Positions 1 to 5,240 of a DNA stretch of 5,265 bases are shown here, in pieces. Numbering within the stretch: position 1 is the first letter of the stretch; each line of letters begins with the position of its first letter. Where the stretch lies: assembly GCA_030705745.1 (NCBI GenBank), contig JAUZPT010000226.1, positions 1-5,265 of the forward strand, in the 5' to 3' direction. Source of the stretch: Bacillota bacterium. Lineage in GTDB: Bacteria > Bacillota > Bacilli > Bacillales > Cytobacillaceae. The notes under the pieces are model-generated. The model was not told the DNA's origin and made no database searches. It worked only from the letters and a program-made list of their open reading frames with translations. The position numbers were made by a program, and so were the translations under genes.

Positions 1-372
1 CGGATGCGCAAGCACGATCCACTTGGTGACCATGGACGCAATATTCGCCAGCAGCAAGTCATCAAAGCCATCATTGACAAAGGCACGTCCTTTACCTCAA
101 TCACAAAAATCGACCAAGTGATGGAGAATATTGGTTCAAATGTAAAAACAAATATTCCTCCTTCAAAATTTGCCAGCTTCGTTGCCCTGTATGCATCGAT
201 AAAAGATGCACAAGTAGAAAACCTTAAGCTAAAAGGGCAGGATGCATACATTAATCATGGATATTATTATATTCCTGATCAAGAATCTATTAATCAATTG
301 CATTCCACCCTGCTTCAGCAGCTTGGAAAAGACCCAAACAGCACAGATACACAGTCTTCGATGAACAATTAA
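1..372 (+). CDS. LytR-CpsA-Psr (LCP) family cell-wall polymer ligase, C-terminal part only
   Basis: The 5' part lies outside the window; the frame is open from base 1 and ends with TAA at 370-372, leaving 123 codons. The visible start reads RMRKHDPLGDHGR followed by NIRQQQVI. This matches the conserved late LCP motif (R-M-R-x-x-D-x-x-G-D-x-G-R-x-x-R-Q), whose arginines contact the polyprenyl-pyrophosphate substrate in known family members. The family moves teichoic acids or other anionic glycopolymers from undecaprenyl phosphate to peptidoglycan at the outer face of the membrane. The N-terminal membrane anchor expected for the family is not in view. The tail after about residue 105 is polar and low in complexity (S/T/N/Q-rich), as in many LCP proteins. 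An intrinsic terminator follows 11 bases after the stop, so the gene is probably not co-transcribed with the next one. Family assignment is firm; which paralogue (TagT, TagU or TagV type) cannot be told from this fragment. Confidence 0.9.
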   Translation, partial: RMRKHDPLGDHGRNIRQQQVIKAIIDKGTSFTSITKIDQVMENIGSNVKTNIPPSKFASFVALYASIKDAQVENLKLKGQDAYINHGYYYIPDQESINQLHSTLLQQLGKDPNSTDTQSSMNN

Positions 373-383
373 TTTATACGAAC

Positions 384-415
384 AAAAGGCTTTGCCGACG
401 TGGCAAGGCCTTTTT
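384..415 (+). terminator. Intrinsic terminator of the LCP gene
   Basis: An 11-bp stem is formed by AAGGCTTTGCC (386-396) and GGCAAGGCCTT (402-412), with one T-G wobble and a 5-base loop, GACGT. It is preceded by an A-run and followed by a T-run (411-415). Two further A-T pairs (384-385 with 413-414) can extend the stem. The right arm overlaps the -35 of a candidate promoter for the amidase gene. Confidence 0.9.
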
Positions 416-428
416 CTTATGTTACAAT
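400..428 (+). promoter_or_regulatory. Candidate sigma-A promoter with extended -10, overlapping the terminator
   Basis: The hexamer GTGGCA (400-405) matches 4 of 6 of TTGACA. It is followed by a 17-bp spacer and TACAAT (423-428), 5 of 6 of TATAAT, preceded by the extended -10 dinucleotide TG (420-421). A start near 435 would give a leader of about 110 bases before the amidase GTG. The weak -35 lies in the terminator stem, so this rests mainly on the extended -10. It is a prediction from motifs only. Confidence 0.4.
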
Positions 429-454
429 AGTTACATTCAACAAGGCCTTTCATC

Positions 455-507
455 CCGATAGATTAATAGAACTTTATTCCGATATGAAAATATGACAATT
501 TCCGATA
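455..507 (+). repeat. Three evenly spaced CCGATA boxes
   Basis: CCGATA occurs at 455-460, 479-484 and 502-507. Each is preceded by a pyrimidine (C, T, T), and the start-to-start distances are 24 and 23 bp. They lie between the upstream terminator and the amidase ribosome binding site. The even spacing, close to two helical turns, could mean a regulator binding array. The second box also forms the -10 of a SigD-like promoter. The boxes are seen directly; any function is inferred. Confidence 0.45.
459..485 (+). promoter_or_regulatory. Candidate SigD (sigma-28, motility/autolysin) promoter of the amidase gene
   Basis: TAGA (459-462), a 15-bp spacer and TCCGATAT (478-485) match the B. subtilis SigD consensus TAAA-N15-GCCGATAT at 3 of 4 and 7 of 8 positions with the usual spacing. 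Transcription would start near 492, about 55 bases before the GTG start. SigD drives the lytABC and lytD autolysin genes of B. subtilis, so the site suits the amidase downstream. The -35 is imperfect and the call is made by eye. Confidence 0.45.
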
Positions 508-547
508 AAATGGTATTTGAGAAAAAATTTGACGATGGAGGGTTCAC

Positions 548-2563
548 GTGAAAAAATTCATAGCGTCTTCGGTTCTTACTACAGCAGTACTATTTCCTGC
601 CCTCGTAAACGCCGAAGAAATTCATTTTCCTGCAAGTTATACCTCAAGCAAAAACATAGAGATACATAAGGGCGCAACTACAAGCTACCCGGTTGTCACC
701 TCGCTCACTTCAGGACAAAAAGTAACAGTTATCGATACATTTACTAATACTGCGGGTGAAACGTGGTATCGGATTGAAAAGGATGGCACAAAAGGGTGGG
801 TAATCAGCAGCTCCCTGGAAGAAACGCCTCCCCCGGTACAGAATCCCCCTACGCCACCAGCAATCACGCCCCTTCCTTCCATTGGAACGTATGTATATAG
901 CCAAGTGAATGGCCTTGAAGCACGGAGAGGTGCATCGGCGTTTTATGCAGCGGTAGGATCACTTTATAGCAATCAAAAAGTGATGGTAACCGATCAATTT
1001 ACTGCTGCAACCGGCGAAGCATGGCTGAAGGTACAATTAACGCCTTCAATTTCCGGATGGGTTCCGGCAGCTTCCTTAAGTGAATTTGAAACGATCAATC
1101 TTACACTCATTGTTACTGCCGACTCCGCCAATTTGAGAAGTGGCCCTACCATGCAGGATAATATTATGAGAACTGCACCGAAAGGGAGCGTCCTAAATGC
1201 CGTCGCATTAAAAAGAGACCTGGATGGCGGTATTTGGTATAAAATTGCCTCATCGGACGGGACATTTACTTGGATTTATGAATCAGTTGTAACAAAACAA
1301 GTGGACTTTGTACCGACAAAATACGTCGCTACCCACAACACGCTTCTCTACTCGGGAGCTTCACTTGGATATAATGTAAAACTTAAACTTCCTTATCTGA
1401 GTAAAATAACCGTTTTGAAGGAATTTACAAATTCATTGAATCAAACATGGGCCAACGTGAAAACTTCTACTGGATTAACTGGTTGGGCTCTTAAGAATGA
1501 ACTCGTTACATCCAAAAACGATATTCAATTTACGCACACCTTTAACAAAGCAGTCGTGCGGAGCGGAGCATCGATCAAGTATGCTGCGAAAGTATATTTA
1601 AAGGAAAATGAATCCGTGATTGTTTTGGGCGAATTAAATGGATGGCTAAATGTCGAAACATCCTCGGGGGTCAGAGGCTGGGTCGATAAATTGTATACTT
1701 CACCTGTTTCAATGAAGCGGTTAATCGCTCCATACACTGAAGTCGTCAACGGTGACCAATATGTAAATTGGAAAAAAACGTATAACTATCCTGTTAAATA
1801 TGCCGTTCTTTCGGGTAACCGCTTAAAAATTACAGGATCCTTTACCGACATCGAAACTTTGGGTGAAATTATCCCTGGAATACAATCAATAGAAGCTGTT
1901 CCAGTTAGCGGAAGCGAAAAAGCGTTGATCGTCACCTTTGAACAAGGGTACACATTCACTCTTCGCAATGCAAAAGATAAAATATCGATAAAAGTCATAG
2001 CGACTGGACTTGCAGGCAAAAAAATCATCATCGATGCGGGGCATGGTGGAAAAGATACTGGGGCGATCGGACCATCAGGATATCTTGAAAAAAACGCCAA
2101 TCTTGGAGCGGCGCTGGCACTGAAAGCAGAGCTTGAAAAATTCGGAGCGATTGTTACGCTGACACGTTCAACCGATGTATTCCTCGAACTATCGGAACGG
2201 ACGTATATTGCCAATTCATCCGACTATGATGCTTTCATCAGCCTTCATTCGGATTCGTATAAAACGACTTCGACAGGTTCAACCACTTATTATAATACGT
2301 CCGTTAACTTTAACGGACCACGAAGCAAAGGGTTAGCCAATGCCATTCAACATCGTTTAATCGCTTCCTTGGGCACGTATGACAGAGGTGTTCAAGAGCA
2401 GGAATTTTATGTAAATAGAATGAACGAGCTTCCAAGTATTCTCGTCGAGCTCGCTTATATCTCAAATCCATCCGAGGAAAAATTACTCAGCTCGCCAGCT
2501 TTTAGACAAAAAGCAGCCATCGGCATCCGTCAAGGCTTGGAAGACTATTTCAACAATTTTTAA
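548..2563 (+). CDS. Secreted N-acetylmuramoyl-L-alanine amidase (Amidase_3) with five SH3b-like repeats
   Basis: The predicted enzyme cuts the amide bond between N-acetylmuramic acid and L-alanine in peptidoglycan outside the membrane. The start is GTG at 548, with GGAGGG at 537-542 five bases upstream. Residues 1-22 form a signal peptide (KK, hydrophobic core, VNA before E23). SH3b-like repeats follow at about 33-92, 114-180, 184-249, 255-322 and 326-385; a proline-rich linker (93-111) separates the first two. Residues 386-488 are an unassigned beta-rich region. The C-terminal Amidase_3 domain (about 492-668) has all four expected zinc/catalytic residues: H499 (DAGHGGKD), E514, H567 (LHSDS) and E634 (VELAYISN). 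There is no cysteine. LytC of B. subtilis is a functional relative but binds the wall through CWB2 repeats rather than SH3b, so no gene symbol is given. The gene is probably monocistronic or only weakly linked to the downstream pair, given the 236-base gap. Likely roles are cell separation, wall turnover or motility-linked autolysis. Catalytic class is near certain; the biological role is inferred. Confidence 0.95.
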   Translation: MKKFIASSVLTTAVLFPALVNAEEIHFPASYTSSKNIEIHKGATTSYPVVTSLTSGQKVTVIDTFTNTAGETWYRIEKDGTKGWVISSSLEETPPPVQNPPTPPAITPLPSIGTYVYSQVNGLEARRGASAFYAAVGSLYSNQKVMVTDQFTAATGEAWLKVQLTPSISGWVPAASLSEFETINLTLIVTADSANLRSGPTMQDNIMRTAPKGSVLNAVALKRDLDGGIWYKIASSDGTFTWIYESVVTKQVDFVPTKYVATHNTLLYSGASLGYNVKLKLPYLSKITVLKEFTNSLNQTWANVKTSTGLTGWALKNELVTSKNDIQFTHTFNKAVVRSGASIKYAAKVYLKENESVIVLGELNGWLNVETSSGVRGWVDKLYTSPVSMKRLIAPYTEVVNGDQYVNWKKTYNYPVKYAVLSGNRLKITGSFTDIETLGEIIPGIQSIEAVPVSGSEKALIVTFEQGYTFTLRNAKDKISIKVIATGLAGKKIIIDAGHGGKDTGAIGPSGYLEKNANLGAALALKAELEKFGAIVTLTRSTDVFLELSERTYIANSSDYDAFISLHSDSYKTTSTGSTTYYNTSVNFNGPRSKGLANAIQHRLIASLGTYDRGVQEQEFYVNRMNELPSILVELAYISNPSEEKLLSSPAFRQKAAIGIRQGLEDYFNNF

Positions 2564-2625
2564 GCCTTAAATAAATTCTGTTTTTTTCACTCGATTTTAC
2601 GTTAATTGTTGATTCTAGCTTACTC

Positions 2626-2678
2626 ATTAAATATTTAATATCTCCATAAATTTGGAAATATTAAATATCGTCATAAAT
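2626..2678. repeat. AT-rich inverted and direct repeats in the intergenic gap
   Basis: ATATTTAATAT (2631-2641) and ATATTAAATAT (2658-2668) are perfect 11-bp inverted copies. Inside them TCCA (2643-2646) pairs with TGGA (2653-2656), leaving one mismatch and a 6-base loop. The left arm lies in a 14-bp palindrome, ATTAAATATTTAAT (2626-2639). A direct repeat with 27-bp period overlaps this: 2638-2651 and 2665-2678 agree at 12 of 14 bases and share CATAAAT. No T-run follows and the stem is nearly all A/T, so it is a poor terminator. A regulator site, or bent DNA upstream of the next promoter, are alternatives. Confidence 0.5.
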
Positions 2679-2706
2679 CTATATTTTTCGAGCGATTTTG
2701 TTTTAT

Positions 2707-2712
2707 TATAAT
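2707..2712 (+). promoter_or_regulatory. Candidate sigma-A -10 (TATAAT) for the SH3b/SpoIID operon
   Basis: A consensus TATAAT lies in a very AT-rich stretch, 87 bases before the ATG at 2800. The region 16 to 18 bp upstream (about 2683-2690) is T-rich with no good TTGACA, so the -35 is weak or an activator is needed. A start near 2719 would place the hairpin at 2727-2763 at the very 5' end of the transcript. In AT-rich DNA a chance TATAAT is possible. Confidence 0.45.
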
Positions 2713-2726
2713 TATATGAATCTATT

Positions 2727-2767
2727 AAATGGTTTGGGTGTTTACTTTTTCCCCAAATCATTTTTTT
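2727..2767 (+). terminator. Terminator-like hairpin in the leader of the coiled-coil/SH3b gene (possible attenuator)
   Basis: AAATGGTTTGGG (2727-2738) pairs with CCCAAATCATTT (2752-2763) over 12 bp including one G-U, with a 13-base loop. A seven-T run covers 2761-2767. This has intrinsic-terminator form, yet it lies only 32 bases before the ATG at 2800 and downstream of the only good -10 in the gap. It either ends readthrough from the amidase gene or attenuates the downstream operon. CCAAAT (2753-2758) in the right arm could instead pair with ATTTGG (2783-2788) at the ribosome binding site. Confidence 0.65.
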
Positions 2768-2786
2768 CTAAACATAAAATTCATTT

Positions 2787-2791
2787 GGAGG
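2787..2791 (+). promoter_or_regulatory. Ribosome binding site fixing the start at 2800
   Basis: GGAGG lies 8 bases before ATG 2800. The reading frame stays open upstream to TTG 2698 and ATG 2716, but neither has a Shine-Dalgarno sequence, and the extension would precede an obvious signal peptide. This site therefore decides the start. Confidence 0.9.
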
Positions 2792-2799
2792 TTAATAAA

Positions 2800-3543
2800 A
2801 TGAAACGAACAAAAAAGATTTTCGTTGCAGGTGCGCTTGTCTTGGGCATGGCATCGGGAGCGTTGCTATTCACACCAAAAGGAATAAGTGCATCAGGGAA
2901 TGTAGTATTGGCAAGCGTTGATTGGGTCACATCGCAGTTAAATCCCATGAATTCAAAAATAGCAGATCTGGAAAAAAAAATAGCTAGCCAACAGCAGGAC
3001 TTGAGTAATCTCCGTGCGCAAATCAATACAATGGCTTCAAATGCACAGGTACAAGGACAAGGACAGCAGCTTCAATCGGTCGTATATACAACTAAAACGG
3101 CAGCAATCCGTTCCGGAGCTAACGTACACTATAAGATAATAGCCACTAAAACGGTCGGTTCTTCATTAAAAGTAATCGATTCGGTAACCCTTTCCACTGG
3201 CCTTTGGTACCGGGTAGAACTTTCATCAACGCTGAAGGGCTGGATTGCCGCAACAGATATATCTCTTGTCAAAAATTCTTCTGCGAATGCGAATGCTTCC
3301 GATACAAAAATTTCAGTTACGAGCCAAGCTTCGGTTACACCAAAGCAGGTCATCATTACAAAGTCCGTAACGCTTCGAAAAGGTGCGAGTGATTCATATC
3401 CAGCTAACGCGACAATCCAGGCCGGAAAATCCGTCATGTACCTTCAAACTTTTGTTAATAGCAAAGGTGAAACGTGGCTTAACGTTGAAACAGCAACGCA
3501 TGTTAGAGGATGGATGTTAAGCGGATTTGGCGAGGTGAAATAA
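2800..3543 (+). CDS. Secreted coiled-coil protein with two bacterial SH3 (SH3b) domains
   Basis: The product has 247 residues. Residues 1-31 look like a signal peptide (MKRTKK, hydrophobic stretch, cleavage near GISA/SG). Residues 47-80 form a coiled coil: I54, L57, I61, Q64, L68, L71, I75 and M78 fall exactly on alternating 3 and 4 spacing, so dimers or trimers are likely. A Q/G-rich linker (84-92) leads to SH3b 1 (about 93-158, with IRSGANVHY and KGWI). An S/N/A/T-rich linker leads to SH3b 2 (about 184-245, with LRKGASDSY and RGWM). No catalytic domain or cysteine is present. SH3b domains in secreted Gram-positive proteins bind peptidoglycan or its peptides, so a wall-bound multivalent adaptor is the best guess. 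The TAA is one base before the GTG of the SpoIID-family gene, and that gene's ribosome binding site lies inside this one, so the two are translationally coupled and may act together. I do not recognise a named orthologue; LytA of the B. subtilis lytABC operon is a different, lipoprotein-type protein. Confidence 0.9.
   Translation: MKRTKKIFVAGALVLGMASGALLFTPKGISASGNVVLASVDWVTSQLNPMNSKIADLEKKIASQQQDLSNLRAQINTMASNAQVQGQGQQLQSVVYTTKTAAIRSGANVHYKIIATKTVGSSLKVIDSVTLSTGLWYRVELSSTLKGWIAATDISLVKNSSANANASDTKISVTSQASVTPKQVIITKSVTLRKGASDSYPANATIQAGKSVMYLQTFVNSKGETWLNVETATHVRGWMLSGFGEVK
3532..3538 (+). promoter_or_regulatory. Ribosome binding site of the SpoIID-family gene, inside the upstream gene
   Basis: GAGGTGA is a 7-base match to the 16S anti-Shine-Dalgarno. 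It lies within the last codons of the upstream gene and 6 bases before GTG 3545. It supports that GTG start and indicates translational coupling. Confidence 0.9.
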
Positions 3544-3544
3544 A

Positions 3545-5068
3545 GTGAAAACCGTTTATTCACTGCTTTGTTTTTTGCTTCTATTTTCTGCCCTCCCACA
3601 GGCAAGCAATGCGGCTGAGGCAATTCAATATTCTGATAAAGTCAACGTTTCTATTTTTCTATCAAACAATTTTCCCATCTTTTTAAATGGAAACTATCAG
3701 CTCGTTAATAAAGATACAAACGAAATTACAGTAATACCGGCTAAAACAACACTTACAATAAAAAAAGACAGCAGCAGCATGACTGTCAGCTATTCCGGCT
3801 TCAATCAAAAATCGACAGCAGGCTTTGATTTACAGGAATTGTCAGGAACGAAGAAACTCGCCATTTTTACGATGAACACTGAAATGAAACGTGGCGCTTC
3901 CACAGATTACGATACGGTTAAAGTTTTTAATAGTGGTGAAAGTGCTGATCTCCTTGATTCTTTCACAAATTCAAGCGGACAAGTATGGTACAAAGTAGGA
4001 GATGGAAATGTCACAGGCTGGGTGCCCTCCACCTACGTGCTTTTAAATGACATCACTACACTTTCCTTAGCAACGGTGAATAACAATCGAACGTATCGAG
4101 GAAGCTTCTTTTTGAAACCGAATGGTTCACAAACAGAACTCGTAAATATATTGGACATGGAAGACTACTTAAAGGGAGTTGTTCCAAGCGAAATGCCTGC
4201 TTCGTGGCCGAAGGAAGCGTTGAAGGCTCAGGCAATCGCTGCACGCAGCTATGCCGCAAACATCATGATGCTTGCGAGTACCGCAGCAAGCCAGGTATAC
4301 GGAGGTTATAGTGCCGAGGACCCAAGGACAAATGAAGCGATTAAAGAAACGGAAGGCCTGCTTGTAAAATATAACGGAAAGCCAATCGAAGCTTTTTTCC
4401 ATTCCACAAGCGGTGGCCGTACGGCTAATGTAAGCGATGTCTGGAATTCTGATCAAAAATACTTTCCTTATTTAGTATCTGTAGACGACCCATATGAGTC
4501 ATCGCAGTATAGTTCGTGGACGAAGGATTTTCCTGCCTCTTCCATTTTGAAGGCTTTCGGTTTTTCTTCAGATACTGTTTTGTATGATATGGCCATTACC
4601 AAAAGCGGCACGAATCAAGAAGTGCGCGGCATAACAGTTAAAACATCGAACGGCGATAAAACGATTAACGGTAATGAGTCGGACATTCGGAAGCTTTTCC
4701 CTCTTCCTGACGCAAATGTATATAAAATGCTGTATTCAAACTGGTTTACCTTACACATGACGAAATCTCAGGCAGACCTTTCTGTCCAGACATCTTCCGG
4801 TGTATCCGGAATGGCAGATTTGAAGGGTCAAATGGTACAAACCTCGAGCGGCCAAATAGCAATTGACAGCAGCAATGTGTCGATTCAAACAGCAAACGGG
4901 GTAATGAGCAGTGAAGGCTCTGGCATTTCAACCATTACGGTGACGGGAAAAGGCTGGGGACACCGCATTGGCATGAGCCAATATGGTGCCAAAGGCTTTG
5001 CCGAACACGGCTACACCGCCGAGCAAATTCTCACGCATTACTTTACAGGTACTACAGTGGAAAAATAA
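3545..5068 (+). CDS. Secreted SpoIID/LytB-family protein with an embedded SH3b domain
   Basis: The product has 507 residues and starts at GTG one base after the previous stop. Residues 1-23 are a signal peptide (SNA before A24); the only cysteine, C9, is removed with it. Residues 24-103 are a beta-rich N-terminal part, 104-167 an SH3b domain (MKRGASTDY, WYKV, TGWV), and about 175-505 the SpoIID core. Core motifs are YRGSF, the LVNILDMEDYLKGVVPSEMP segment (E216 is the expected catalytic acid), KAQAIAARSYA, FHSTSGGRT (H286) and the C-terminal GWGHRIGMSQYGAKG. Known SpoIID is a lytic transglycosylase acting on stripped glycan; LytB of B. subtilis enhances the LytC amidase. The mature protein lacks the cysteine that, from memory, sporulation SpoIID has in its HSTCGG-type motif, which favours a LytB-like vegetative wall enzyme or amidase modifier. 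The SH3b domain sits between the N-terminal strands and YRGSF, so it may be inserted in the fold. Family is near certain; activity and the LytB comparison are inferred. Confidence 0.93.
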   Translation: MKTVYSLLCFLLLFSALPQASNAAEAIQYSDKVNVSIFLSNNFPIFLNGNYQLVNKDTNEITVIPAKTTLTIKKDSSSMTVSYSGFNQKSTAGFDLQELSGTKKLAIFTMNTEMKRGASTDYDTVKVFNSGESADLLDSFTNSSGQVWYKVGDGNVTGWVPSTYVLLNDITTLSLATVNNNRTYRGSFFLKPNGSQTELVNILDMEDYLKGVVPSEMPASWPKEALKAQAIAARSYAANIMMLASTAASQVYGGYSAEDPRTNEAIKETEGLLVKYNGKPIEAFFHSTSGGRTANVSDVWNSDQKYFPYLVSVDDPYESSQYSSWTKDFPASSILKAFGFSSDTVLYDMAITKSGTNQEVRGITVKTSNGDKTINGNESDIRKLFPLPDANVYKMLYSNWFTLHMTKSQADLSVQTSSGVSGMADLKGQMVQTSSGQIAIDSSNVSIQTANGVMSSEGSGISTITVTGKGWGHRIGMSQYGAKGFAEHGYTAEQILTHYFTGTTVEK

Positions 5069-5123
5069 GAGGTACCTGGCTTTGAGCTTAGTACAGAGGT
5101 GCAAACAAATAAACCACAATAGC

Positions 5124-5159
5124 AACCACACGGCATTGAACTTATGCCGTGTGGTTTTT
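5124..5159 (+). terminator. Intrinsic terminator of the SH3b/SpoIID operon
   Basis: AACCACACGGCAT (5124-5136) and ATGCCGTGTGGTT (5144-5156) form a perfect 13-bp stem with a 7-base loop, followed by a T-run (5155-5159). It starts 56 bases after the SpoIID-family stop. The opposite strand lacks a good T-run, so it works mainly in the plus direction. Confidence 0.93.
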
Positions 5160-5220
5160 GTTAAGACATAATTTCTCTTAAAAGCCCTTTATTGGACAAA
5201 ACTTCCGGATCTTCGCCAGA

Positions 5221-5240
5221 GAACACGTGATTACGTGTTC
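5221..5240. repeat. 8-bp inverted repeat with a 4-base spacer
   Basis: GAACACGT (5221-5228) and ACGTGTTC (5233-5240) are perfect inverted copies around GATT, with a CACGTG core in the left half. It could be an operator for a dimeric regulator of a neighbouring gene beyond the window, or a small hairpin. No T-run follows on either strand, so it is not a terminator. The rest of 5160-5265 shows no supported gene. Confidence 0.5.

Noticed and set aside
229..453. Minus-strand reading frame of 74 codons across the LCP-gene end and its terminator
   Set aside because: It overlaps a real gene and a strong terminator, has no ribosome binding site, and its product resembles no known protein.
1786..2214. 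Minus-strand reading frame of 142 codons inside the amidase gene
   Set aside because: It lies opposite the conserved amidase coding sequence and has no family features, so it is a shadow of that gene.
2532..2587. Terminator directly after the amidase gene (AAGGCTT 2532-2538 with AAGCCTT 2562-2568, then a T-run at 2581-2587)
   Set aside because: The 7-bp stem has a 23-base loop, lies partly in the coding region, and the T-run starts 12 bases after the stem.
2609..2639. Second sigma-A promoter TTGATT (2609-2614) with TTTAAT (2634-2639)
   Set aside because: The spacer is 19 bp and the -35 matches only 4 of 6, in DNA so AT-rich that such hits are expected by chance.
2698..2799. In-frame N-terminal extension of the coiled-coil/SH3b gene from TTG 2698 or ATG 2716
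   Set aside because: Neither start has a ribosome binding site, the segment overlaps the -10 and the hairpin, and a clear signal peptide begins at ATG 2800 behind GGAGG.
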